Positions 34,303-42,304 of a stretch of DNA of 64,000 bases are shown in pieces. The DNA is from Lachnospiraceae bacterium (lineage in GTDB: Bacteria > Bacillota > Clostridia > Lachnospirales > Lachnospiraceae). Positions within the stretch are counted from its first letter, which is position 1. Every line of letters begins with the position of its first letter. Below the pieces are notes generated by a model, which saw only the letters and a program-made list of their open reading frames with translations, had not been told where the DNA came from and searched no databases. Made by a program: the position numbers and the translations under genes. The DNA lies in assembly GCA_011959285.1 (NCBI GenBank), contig BLLW01000008.1:1-64000 (forward strand), written 5' to 3'.

Positions 34303-34971
34303 CATTAATCTAAGACCCGCCGTGTCCGTCACGGGAAGGGAAAATACGATGGATTTTGCCCTGCTTTCCACGCCGGCTTTTTCCATAATCGCTTTCATGA
34401 TATCATTTTTCTGTTCTTTTTTTGCAACGATAAAAATCATTTCCTTTTCCGCCGCCAGCGAAACGCCCATAAACTGTTCCGCCTTTTCCATGCCGGTTCC
34501 CCGGGCATGAATGACGGTGCCGCCATATGCGCCTGCCTCTCTTGCAGCATCCATAATCAATTCAATATTTCCCTGATTTGCAATCACAATGATAAGTTCC
34601 CGTTCCGTGTCCTTCAAGGTTGACTCCTCCTCTTTCTGATATTCCCGTTTCTCCAACAGAAATTGCAACGCTTTCTTCCCTCCGATGCTGCTTAAAGGAA
34701 TGATAAAGGCAATTCCCCCTCCCGGGGCATCGATTTTTAACTTCTGCTGAAGCTGCTTTTTAATCAGGAACCAGTCATCCTCCTCATGCACGGAAAAGAC
34801 CACTAGCTTTTCCGCCTTGTCCAGTCCGAGGTAATCCAGCATATCGCTGGATGCTGTACCTTCCCCTAGGCTAGTGAACATGACATGCTGCTCGTTTGCC
34901 TTATATAATTCCAGATATCTTTTTCCTACTTTTCTATCAACGATCGTCGTCATTAAATACAATTTACCCAT
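34294..34971 (-). CDS. Tandem PII-like (GlnB-fold) protein partnering a DUF1538 transporter
   Basis: The 225-residue protein appears to hold two PII-like units. The second (ERELIIVIANQGNIELIMDAAREAGAYGGTVIHARGTG to about residue 215) has the GlnB layout: the start strand, a helix, and the AGAxGGTVI...RG segment that precedes the T-loop; here the T-loop is short (MEKAEQFMGVSL). The first half is more divergent. PII-like proteins sense nucleotides and gate membrane transporters. The gene is 14 nt downstream of the DUF1538 gene, so it probably regulates it. Confidence 0.65.
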   Translation of the reverse strand: MGKLYLMTTIVDRKVGKRYLELYKANEQHVMFTSLGEGTASSDMLDYLGLDKAEKLVVFSVHEEDDWFLIKKQLQQKLKIDAPGGGIAFIIPLSSIGGKKALQFLLEKREYQKEEESTLKDTERELIIVIANQGNIELIMDAAREAGAYGGTVIHARGTGMEKAEQFMGVSLAAEKEMIFIVAKKEQKNDIMKAIMEKAGVESRAKSIVFSLPVTDTAGLRLMED

Positions 34972-34985
34972 ACGTCATCCTATCT

Positions 34986-36524
34986 CTACAATTCGATAAT
35001 TTCCATATCTCCAAAGGCTTCCAGCGGAACCAGATCCTTCTCGTGAAATGCCTTCTTGTGCAGGCTGCTTTCCTTCAGCTTAAATACCAGCCCCATAATC
35101 TGAATGGCAATCAGCGGCGTCATTGCTACCATGGCTATAATTCCAAATGCATCCGTTATAATATTCCCCCCAAGCGCTGCGCATGCGCCCATGGCAAAGG
35201 GCAGGAGAAAGGTCGCCGTCATGGGACCGGATGCTACACCGCCGGAGTCGAATGCAATGGCTGTAAAGATCTTGGAGACAAAAAAGGTCAACACCAATGC
35301 AAGCGCATATCCGGGAATCAGAAACCACATGATAGAAATGCCTGTAAGCACCCTCACCATGGCAAGCCCTAACGATACAGACACGCCAAGAGATAAACTT
35401 GTTCCCATTGCCTTAGCAGAAATGGCGCCGGAAGTCATCTCCTCCACCTGCTTTGTGAGGACAAATACCGCCGGTTCCGCGCGGACAATGAAATATCCTA
35501 TGATCATGCCTATGGGAACAATCACCCAAGCATAGGGGAAACCTGCAATCGTCTGCCCCAGATAATTTCCTGCAGGCATAAAGCCTACATTGACACCTGT
35601 TAAGAAAAGTACCAGACCCACATATGTATACACCAGACCGATTCCTATCTTAATCAATTTACGCTTATTGATATCTCTGGAAACCAGCTGAAATAATCCA
35701 AAGAAGAAAACAATGGGAAGGAGAGACATTGCCATCTCTTCTAAATAGGTTGGGATTTCCCTGGTAAACAATCTTCCAAGTTCTACCGTATTGTCAATGA
35801 CAGGAATGGCTTCTGAAACGCTCTCACCCTGCCCCGGATTATAAATCATCCCTAATATAAGAACTGCCAATATAGGACCGATGGAGCAAAGGGAAACCAG
35901 ACCAAAACTATCATCCGCTGCATGTTTATCGCTTCGGATTGCAGAAATACCAATACCAAACGCCATAATGAAAGGCACCGTCATAGGTCCTGTGGTAACA
36001 CCGCCAGAATCAAAAGCAATGGCAAGAAAATCTTTCGGCACAAAAAAAGTCAAAAGAAAAACTGCCACATAAAAAATCACCAACAAATGAGGAAGTGCAA
36101 CTCCGAAAAGCATACGCATCAGAGCAATGACCAGAAAAACTCCCACGCCTGCCGCTACCGCTAAAATCAAGACCATATTTGGCACAGAAGGAATCTGCTG
36201 GGCAAGTACCTGCAGATCCGGCTCTGAAATGGTGATGATAAAGCCCATAATAAAACCAATCAAAAGCATAATGGAAAGCTTTTTCGATTTGGTCATTATG
36301 GTACCCACTCTTTCACCCATAGGTGTCATGGACAGCTCTACACCAACATTAAAAAGCAGCATTCCCACAATCAAAAAGACCGCCCCTATCAAAAAAGCCA
36401 TTAAGATACTGGGAGGTATGGGCGCAATCGTAAAGCATAAAATCAGAACGATTGCAAGAATGGGAAAAACTGCTTTTAAAGTTTCGGATAATTTTTCTTT
36501 TAATTTGGAACGATTAAACTGCAA
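34986..36524 (-). CDS. DUF1538 family membrane transporter, duplicated
   Basis: The 512-residue protein has about 14 hydrophobic helices in two homologous halves: AIAFDSGGVTTGPMTVPF (from residue 168) and AIAFDSGGVASGPMTATF (from residue 422), each followed by a D-x-FG...P segment. This is DUF1538, with both family copies in one chain. I recall DUF1538 pairs (UmpA/UmpB) being reported as Na+/H+ antiporters, but the substrate here is not shown by sequence. The start appears to be TTG 36524, with AAAGG 12 nt upstream; no ATG is near. It is cotranscribed with the tandem-PII gene. Confidence 0.75.
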   Translation of the reverse strand: MQFNRSKLKEKLSETLKAVFPILAIVLILCFTIAPIPPSILMAFLIGAVFLIVGMLLFNVGVELSMTPMGERVGTIMTKSKKLSIMLLIGFIMGFIITISEPDLQVLAQQIPSVPNMVLILAVAAGVGVFLVIALMRMLFGVALPHLLVIFYVAVFLLTFFVPKDFLAIAFDSGGVTTGPMTVPFIMAFGIGISAIRSDKHAADDSFGLVSLCSIGPILAVLILGMIYNPGQGESVSEAIPVIDNTVELGRLFTREIPTYLEEMAMSLLPIVFFFGLFQLVSRDINKRKLIKIGIGLVYTYVGLVLFLTGVNVGFMPAGNYLGQTIAGFPYAWVIVPIGMIIGYFIVRAEPAVFVLTKQVEEMTSGAISAKAMGTSLSLGVSVSLGLAMVRVLTGISIMWFLIPGYALALVLTFFVSKIFTAIAFDSGGVASGPMTATFLLPFAMGACAALGGNIITDAFGIIAMVAMTPLIAIQIMGLVFKLKESSLHKKAFHEKDLVPLEAFGDMEIIEL

Positions 36525-36737
36525 TAATATCAGACGCCTTTCTTACCGGATGAACCTATCCTTTATACACATTTCAATAAGCTAATTTTAAGACTAATAT
36601 ATATGCCTATTTGCCTTAAATTATTGTTTAAATTTATCATACCATAAAAAAAGAAAATTTCTTAGTATCAATATTATTTTTTATATTTTTTTAACAAAAT
36701 AACTTCTTTTATATTTCCTTGTTCTTATTGAGTTCAA

Positions 36738-36770
36738 ATAAATATTTATCGAATATCAATAAATATTTAT
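36738..36770. promoter_or_regulatory. Twin palindromic operator before the DUF2975 unit
   Basis: ATAAATATTTAT, a perfect 12-bp palindrome, occurs at 36738-36749 and again at 36759-36770, exactly 21 bp apart. The second copy ends on the first T of the -35 box. The likely ligand is the small HTH protein encoded in the same operon. Confidence 0.6.
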
Positions 36771-36798
36771 TGACAATCAATTCCACCAGTGCTATAGT
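36770..36798 (+). promoter_or_regulatory. Promoter of the DUF2975-HTH-DUF4173 operon
   Basis: TTGACA (36770-36775), 17-bp spacer, TATAGT (36793-36798), 35 bp before the ATG. The -35 box abuts the second palindrome, an arrangement expected for repression. Confidence 0.8.
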
Positions 36799-36833
36799 AC
36801 AGATAAAGAAATCTATACACAGGGAGGTTTTCT

Positions 36834-37280
36834 ATGAACAATAAATTAACTTTATTTACAAAAGTACTCTTAGACTTTCTTTTCTACACCGGAATCGTCG
36901 TGACGATCTTTGTTCCCTTTATCATTATCAAATACGGAGACTATAATTCTTACTTTGCCCAAAACGTTCCCCAACTGAGCGTCATTTTTATTCTTTCCGG
37001 CATCTTTGCGGTTTTAATTATCCGTGAGCTGCGCAGGATGTTCAAGTCCGTGCTGCAGGATGACTGCTTTATTCAGGAAAATGTGAAAAGCCTTAACAGA
37101 ATGGGCACCTACAGTTTCTTGATTGCACTGATCACCTGCTGCCGACTGTATCTCTACATTACGCCGGCTGTCATCATCGTCATTTTAGTCTTCGTGATTG
37201 CAGGGCTTTTTAGCAAAGTACTTTCCTATGTCTTTGACAAAGCCGTAACCTACAAACTGGAAAACGACCTGACGATTTAG
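36834..37280 (+). CDS. DUF2975 membrane protein
   Basis: The 148-residue protein has four transmembrane helices (about residues 10-30, 45-65, 90-110, 115-135) with a conserved loop FKSVLQDDCFIQENVKSLNRMG that is typical of DUF2975. Function unknown; in Firmicutes it is regularly followed by a small YozG-like HTH gene, as here. GGGAGG precedes the ATG. Confidence 0.85.
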   Translation: MNNKLTLFTKVLLDFLFYTGIVVTIFVPFIIIKYGDYNSYFAQNVPQLSVIFILSGIFAVLIIRELRRMFKSVLQDDCFIQENVKSLNRMGTYSFLIALITCCRLYLYITPAVIIVILVFVIAGLFSKVLSYVFDKAVTYKLENDLTI

Positions 37281-37290
37281 GAGGATTCTT

Positions 37291-37527
37291 ATGGCAATCA
37301 AAATTAATCTTGACGTAGAAATGGCGAAGCAGAAAAAGGGGCTGACAGAACTTGCAAACGAAGTCGACATCACCCTCGCCAATCTTTCTATTCTAAAAAA
37401 TAACAAAGCAAAAGCCGTCCGGCTTTCCACCCTAAACGCCATCTGCAAGGCGTTGCACTGCCAACCCGGCGACATTTTAGAATATGTGGAAGATATTGAA
37501 AATAATCAAGAAACGGAGGATTTATAG
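37291..37527 (+). CDS. Small Cro/C1-type HTH regulator (YozG-like)
   Basis: The 78-residue protein is almost only a helix-turn-helix: MAKQKKGLTELANEVDITLANLSILKNNKAKAVRLSTL, then ICKALHCQPGDILEY. It belongs to the short XRE/YozG group paired with DUF2975 proteins. It very likely controls its own operon through the twin palindromes. GGAGG precedes the ATG, and its stop abuts the next ATG. Confidence 0.88.
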   Translation: MAIKINLDVEMAKQKKGLTELANEVDITLANLSILKNNKAKAVRLSTLNAICKALHCQPGDILEYVEDIENNQETEDL

Positions 37528-39075
37528 ATGGAACCAATCAAAGAAGAAATTCTGCAAGAGGAAATTCAGGAGACAAATCAAGAGAAGAAAAATCCCTTGT
37601 TTCCCTTTATCGGTATCGGAAGTCTTATTTATGCTGCTTTTTATACATTTTGCCTATATAAGAACAGTTCGGGTATTACCTACCCTTTTTTCATAGGCGG
37701 AACCTGCTTCTTTTTCTTCTTTTACTTGAAAAAGTTAAGGATTACCGCCAAAAAGTTCTCCCTTTTTCTCACCGTTAGCCTGATTTTGCTCGGTCTTAGC
37801 ACCTGTCTGACAGATTCTTATGTGCTGATTACTTACAACAAGATGGGAATCTTCTTTCTTTTTTTTTACATGGTGCTTCACAATCTGTATGAGGATAAAG
37901 ACTGGAATATCCCCAAATACTTAGGCTCTATCATTAATATCCTGTTCACCAGCCTAGTATTTATTTTCAGACCCTTTATAGATTTATTTGCTTTTTTGAA
38001 TGAACACAAAAAGCAGAACCATAGATTCAGCGGTAAAGGAAAATATGTTTTTTCCGGTCTCTTAATCGCATTCCCGCTTTTATTCGTCATCTTGTTATTT
38101 TTGTATGAAGCGGACGCTGTATTTTCCGACTTATTTGACCGGATTATTTTTTTCGATATTTATATTGATTTTTCAGACCATATATGGGGAATCACTTTCC
38201 TGTTTCTCTTTATATTTTTTGCATCCTACTGCATTTTGACCCGGATTTCTATTCATGATTTAAAAGAAGAGGTTATAGATAAACGAACGGCTGAGCCCAT
38301 TACAGGCATTACTTTTACAGCGCTTATTTCTCTGGTATACCTGGTTTTCTGCTATATACAGGTGGTTTATCTTTTTGGAGGGTTCGGTACGCTGCCGGAA
38401 GGCTACACCTACGCTTCCTACGCAAGAGAGGGATTTTTCCAGCTGGTGTTCGTATGTTTCATCAATCTGGCGCTGGTACTCATCTGCATGCGACGGTTTT
38501 GGGAAAATAAAATATTAAAAGGCATCCTCACCTTTATCTCCATCTGCACTTACATTATGATCGCTTCCAGCGCTTACCGGATGCTTCTCTACATTCAGAC
38601 TTATTATCTTACCTTTTTGAGGCTCTTTGTCTTGTGGATGCTGCTTGTCTTGTCCTTGCTCATGGCAGGCGCACTGGTCATGATTTACCGGGACTCCTTC
38701 CCGCTGACCAGATATTATGTGATTACCATTACCCTACTTTATCTGATATTTTCCTTTGCCCATCCAGATTATTGGATTGCAAACTATAATTTAAACCATA
38801 TTTATTTATTTGAGGAAAGCTTTAAAGAAGATTCCTATCGATACGGTTACGATGATTTTTACTACCTGACACACTTATCAGATGATGCCGCACCCGTAAT
38901 CTTTGAAAACGCAAAAAAACTAGGTTATGAAGAAGAGAATTGGTTCCAAAATTATACAGAGCATATAGAATATAAAATCTCCGAACGAAAAGAAGAAGGA
39001 GCGCTGTCCATCAGAAACTGGAATCTTTCCCGATGGACGGCTATGAATCTGCTTTCATCTCATTTAACACACTGA
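37528..39075 (+). CDS. DUF4173/DUF4153-type polytopic membrane protein
   Basis: The 515-residue protein has about twelve hydrophobic helices after a charged ~25-residue N-terminus. YTYASYAREGFFQLVFVCFINLALV is the characteristic segment of DUF4173/DUF4153. The last ~130 residues after HPDYWIANYNLNHIYL are extramembranous. Function unknown. It directly follows the HTH gene with GGAGG before the ATG. Its 3' end overlaps the convergent MATE gene by 35 bp. Confidence 0.75.
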   Translation: MEPIKEEILQEEIQETNQEKKNPLFPFIGIGSLIYAAFYTFCLYKNSSGITYPFFIGGTCFFFFFYLKKLRITAKKFSLFLTVSLILLGLSTCLTDSYVLITYNKMGIFFLFFYMVLHNLYEDKDWNIPKYLGSIINILFTSLVFIFRPFIDLFAFLNEHKKQNHRFSGKGKYVFSGLLIAFPLLFVILLFLYEADAVFSDLFDRIIFFDIYIDFSDHIWGITFLFLFIFFASYCILTRISIHDLKEEVIDKRTAEPITGITFTALISLVYLVFCYIQVVYLFGGFGTLPEGYTYASYAREGFFQLVFVCFINLALVLICMRRFWENKILKGILTFISICTYIMIASSAYRMLLYIQTYYLTFLRLFVLWMLLVLSLLMAGALVMIYRDSFPLTRYYVITITLLYLIFSFAHPDYWIANYNLNHIYLFEESFKEDSYRYGYDDFYYLTHLSDDAAPVIFENAKKLGYEEENWFQNYTEHIEYKISERKEEGALSIRNWNLSRWTAMNLLSSHLTH

Positions 39076-40384
39076 TTGCAAGGGGAATCGAAACAAGGAG
39101 CGTGCCCACGTCCGCTGCTGCCTGCGTCATCTGCACCCCCAGCAGTCCAAATGCGTAGGGCAGGGTCAAAATAAACGGGATAAAGAAATATCCCTGCCTT
39201 GCCCCCGCAATAATGGACGCCTTTAAGGCCTTGCCGATGGACTGCAGCATCATATTGCTCATAACGATCCAGGCATTGAGCGGAAACGTAATGCATTGCA
39301 GCCGCAATGCCAGCGCTCCTGTCTCTATTACCGCCGGATCCTCTTTGCGGAATAAAGCCACGATATTCGGAGCGAAGATCCCGCAGAGAGCAGATACAAA
39401 AATCAAAAATACAAAGGCGTATTTTACGCAAAAGAAGAACCCTTCCCTGACTCTCTTAAACAGACCAGCGCCATAATTAAAACCACATACCGGCTGAAAT
39501 CCCTGACCGAACCCAATCAGCGCAGAATTTGCGAACATCGTCACTCTGTTCACGATGGACATGCCCGCTATCGCCGCGTCTCCATACACTCCTGCCGCGT
39601 GGTTCAAAAAAATAACCGCAACACTGGCAAGCCCCTGTCTGCAAAGGGAAGGGATTCCTCCCCGAAAGATTTCTTTTAAAAAATATGTATTTACTTTTAG
39701 GTTCTTAAAACGAATTACAATGCTTCCGCCCTTTCTCGCCATCACCACCAGAAGGACAAAGCTGCAGAGCTGACTGGTCACCGTAGCGACTGCGGCGCCT
39801 GCAACACCCATATGAAGACCTAAAATCAAAATAGGGTCGAGCGCTATGTTGAGCACGGCGCCCGTCACGATTCCCACCATGGCGAAGGAAGCCCTTCCCT
39901 GAAATCTAAGCTGATTATTTAAAACCAGAGAAGATGTCATGAAAGGCGCACCCAAAAGGATGATTCCTAAATATTTTTTGGTATATGGCAGGATTGTAGG
40001 CGTGGAACCTAATGCAACCGACAAAGGATTCAAAAACAGGATTCCGCAGACAGCAATTAAAATACCCGCAAACAAAGATAAATAAAATCCATTTGCCGCC
40101 ATAGCGGAGGCATCTTCCAATTCCTTACTTCCCAATTTTCTGGAAATATAGTTTCCCGATCCATGACCAAAAAAGAATCCAACCGCCTGAATAATCGCCA
40201 TCACGGAAAACACCACCCCAACCGCCGCTGTAGACTGGGTATCTAATTTCCCCACAAAGAAAGTATCCGCCATATTGTAAAAGGACGTAACCAGCATACT
40301 GATAATGGTGGGTACTGCCAGTGAACAGACCAGCTTAGGGATTGGCATAGTCGTCATTTGAATATATTTTTCTTCCTGATTCAA
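39041..40384 (-). CDS. MATE-family multidrug/Na+ efflux transporter
   Basis: The 447-residue protein has 12 predicted helices in two halves. Family segments include MADTFFVGKLDTQSTAAVGV, NYISRKLGSKELEDA, GVAGAAVATVTSQ and GFQPVCGFNYGAGLFKRVREG. It likely exports organic cations or drugs in exchange for Na+ or H+. The start is a TTG (40384) with AAGGA about 10 nt upstream; the in-frame ATG at codon 10 has no RBS. Substrate unknown. Confidence 0.88.
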   Translation of the reverse strand: MNQEEKYIQMTTMPIPKLVCSLAVPTIISMLVTSFYNMADTFFVGKLDTQSTAAVGVVFSVMAIIQAVGFFFGHGSGNYISRKLGSKELEDASAMAANGFYLSLFAGILIAVCGILFLNPLSVALGSTPTILPYTKKYLGIILLGAPFMTSSLVLNNQLRFQGRASFAMVGIVTGAVLNIALDPILILGLHMGVAGAAVATVTSQLCSFVLLVVMARKGGSIVIRFKNLKVNTYFLKEIFRGGIPSLCRQGLASVAVIFLNHAAGVYGDAAIAGMSIVNRVTMFANSALIGFGQGFQPVCGFNYGAGLFKRVREGFFFCVKYAFVFLIFVSALCGIFAPNIVALFRKEDPAVIETGALALRLQCITFPLNAWIVMSNMMLQSIGKALKASIIAGARQGYFFIPFILTLPYAFGLLGVQMTQAAADVGTLLVSIPLAISVLNEMKADS

Positions 40385-40495
40385 TTACATCACTTCCTTC
40401 TTTCTTCAAATCATGCTTTACTGAATCACGATTTGAATATATTGTATCATGCCGTTGTGCCTTTTTGTATCACTACTTTTGAATTTATAGGCAAT

Positions 40496-42046
40496 TTATA
40501 AGTCTATAATCTTTGTTGCCGTATTTTCCATAAATGCTTTGTCGTGTTCCACCAGGATCATAGTAGGCTTAAATTTTAAAATCAAATCTTCTATCTGCAT
40601 TCTGGAAAATACATCGATAAAATTCAGCGGTTCATCCCAGATATAAAGATGCGCCTTTCTGCAAAGGCTCCCTGCTAAAAGCACTTTCTTCTTCTGACCG
40701 CCGCTATAATCTTCTATCCTCTTTTCAAACTGGACCCTGGAAAAATCCAATTTCCTAAGAAGCGCCATAAACAATGTTTCATCGATGCCATTGTCCGCTG
40801 CATATTCCCTTATCGTCCCATGAAGCATAGAAGTATCCTGAGAACAGTAAGAGACAATCATCTGGTTGGGAACGAATATCCGTCCATTTTTCAAAACTGG
40901 TTCTGATATCATTTGATTTGTTGGGTTTTGTATTTTAATTTCCTCATTCTGTGCAAGAATCTGTCCCAGGATTGCCCTAATGACGGTAGATTTTCCACAT
41001 CCGTTTTTGCCCCTTAAGAAGATTCTGTCCCCCTGTCTTACCTCAAGATGAAAACCGCGGATGATTTCACTGCTTTCTCCATATGCTATGCTGCAATCCT
41101 CCATGATGACCAGCTTTTCTTTATAATGGCTTAGAGGAATTATTTTTAAATCTTCTACCGTCTCCAGGTTTTTCAGCAAACCCGATTTTTCCTCTATCTC
41201 CCTTTCCTTCCTGCGCTCTAAGTTCTTACGGCGCATCTGCATTCTGCGGGACTTTTCACCTATATATGCCCGTGTATCTATGCACTTTTCATACTTGAAA
41301 GACTTTACGCCTATTTTGGTAGCCTCCACATTATCCGCCCATTGCCTGGCTTTTCTGGCAGACTGTGTCAATCTTTGGATGTCCTTTTTTAGCCGTTCAT
41401 TTTCAGCAAGCTCATAGGCATCCTGCTTTTGCTTATTCTCCCACCAGGAACTGAAATTCCCCTGCTGCACTTCAAGATCCGACTTATTGATTACAAGCAC
41501 GTGATCCACACAGCCATCCATAAAGCTTCTGTCATGGGAAACCAGAATAAATCCTTTTTTGCTGCATAAATACCGCTTTAAAAGTTCTCTTGCTTCCATG
41601 TCCAGATGATTGGTGGGTTCATCGATTAAAAGGAAATGATTCTCCTTGGAAAAAAGAAGCGCCAGCATCACCTTTGTCTGCTCCCCATTGCTCAAAGTAC
41701 GAAAAGGTCTGTAGAAAACTTCTCCGTCTACCTCCAGGAAATTAAGCTCCCTGCACACTTTCCAAAATTCATAATCAGGATAAATTTCTTCTATTACATC
41801 AATGGTATTTTTATCTTTATCCTTTACTTCAAAGGGAAAATAATCAAATGAGACAGATGCGCTGATCTTGCCACTGAATTCGTACTGCCCCATCAACAAT
41901 TTTAAAAAGGTGGTTTTCCCTTTTCCATTTCTTGCAATAAATCCCAGCTTCCAATCGGTATCGATTTGAAAAGATACTTCCTCGAAAATATTATCATAGC
42001 TTCCTTCATAACAGAAAGTTAAATTGTTTACACTGATTTGTGACAT
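40496..42046 (-). CDS. ABC-F ATPase of the Lsa/CplR-type ribosome-protection group
   Basis: The 516-residue protein has two ABC domains and no membrane helix. First: Walker A GFIARNGKGKTTF, signature LSNGEQTKV, Walker B LLIDEPTNHLD. Second: LRGKNGCGKST, YSGGQKKKV, LYIWDEPLNFID. A long charged linker joins them and would reach the ribosomal peptidyl-transferase centre. The sequence around LTFCYEGSYDNIFEEVSFQID and WKVCRELNFLEVDGEVFYRPFRTLSNGEQ matches the Lsa/CplR/VmlR-type proteins, which displace lincosamides, pleuromutilins and streptogramin A from ribosomes. Start at ATG 42046: AGGAGG lies 7 nt upstream and the ATG at 42052 is too close. It lies behind a leader peptide and terminator. Resistance activity is inferred. 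Confidence 0.82.
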   Translation of the reverse strand: MSQISVNNLTFCYEGSYDNIFEEVSFQIDTDWKLGFIARNGKGKTTFLKLLMGQYEFSGKISASVSFDYFPFEVKDKDKNTIDVIEEIYPDYEFWKVCRELNFLEVDGEVFYRPFRTLSNGEQTKVMLALLFSKENHFLLIDEPTNHLDMEARELLKRYLCSKKGFILVSHDRSFMDGCVDHVLVINKSDLEVQQGNFSSWWENKQKQDAYELAENERLKKDIQRLTQSARKARQWADNVEATKIGVKSFKYEKCIDTRAYIGEKSRRMQMRRKNLERRKEREIEEKSGLLKNLETVEDLKIIPLSHYKEKLVIMEDCSIAYGESSEIIRGFHLEVRQGDRIFLRGKNGCGKSTVIRAILGQILAQNEEIKIQNPTNQMISEPVLKNGRIFVPNQMIVSYCSQDTSMLHGTIREYAADNGIDETLFMALLRKLDFSRVQFEKRIEDYSGGQKKKVLLAGSLCRKAHLYIWDEPLNFIDVFSRMQIEDLILKFKPTMILVEHDKAFMENTATKIIDL

Positions 42047-42061
42047 ACACATTCCTCCTTA

Positions 42062-42098
42062 CAAAAAATAACGGTGCAGAAGCTTAAACTCTGCACCG
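42062..42098 (-). terminator. Attenuator-type terminator in the ABC-F leader
   Basis: CGGTGCAGA (42090-42098) pairs perfectly with TCTGCACCG (42072-42080) around a 9-nt loop, followed on the minus strand by TTATTTTTTGT. The U-run ends just before the AGGAGG of the ABC-F gene. It lies between the leader peptide and the gene, so read-through must be controlled. No antiterminator arm was identified by eye. Confidence 0.85.
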
Positions 42099-42180
42099 CA
42101 CATATCATCATGTATCATCACAAATAATAAAATCAATTAAATATGAAATACAAATATATTGTTTATCGTAATATAAGGAT

Positions 42181-42246
42181 TCAGATGTTTTTCTTCCACA
42201 CACAAACTATTAAGTTGCTTATTGAGCGGAAAAATAAAACATCCAT
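42181..42246 (-). CDS. Leader peptide (uORF) of the ABC-F gene
   Basis: A 21-codon open frame, beginning MDVLFFRS and ending VWKKNI-stop, has a consensus AAAGGAG 4 nt before its ATG (42246). Its stop is 83 nt before the terminator hairpin. This is the layout of ribosome-stalling leaders of macrolide/lincosamide resistance genes. A candidate -10 box (TATAGT, about 42264-42269) lies upstream without a good -35 box. The peptide has no resemblance that I can name. Confidence 0.7.
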   Translation of the reverse strand: MDVLFFRSISNLIVCVWKKNI

Positions 42247-42280
42247 ACATCTCCTTTCCAAATACTATAACAAACTTATC

Positions 42281-42298
42281 AAAAAAGGATTCCTTTGT
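42281..42298 (-). terminator. Short terminator after the diguanylate cyclase gene
   Basis: On the minus strand AAAGGA-AT-TCCTTT is followed by further T. The stem is short (5-6 bp) but lies 7 nt after the stop codon and precedes the ABC-F leader. Confidence 0.5.
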
Positions 42299-42304
42299 CA
42301 ATCA

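Larger units (their letters stand above)
36525..36833. other. AT-rich divergent intergenic region
   Basis: About 310 bp without a gene. The right half holds the twin palindromes and promoter of the DUF2975 unit. The left half must hold the DUF1538 promoter, but only a weak TTAAAA/TATAAA pair (18-bp spacer) is seen. No RNA structure is recognised. Confidence 0.5.
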
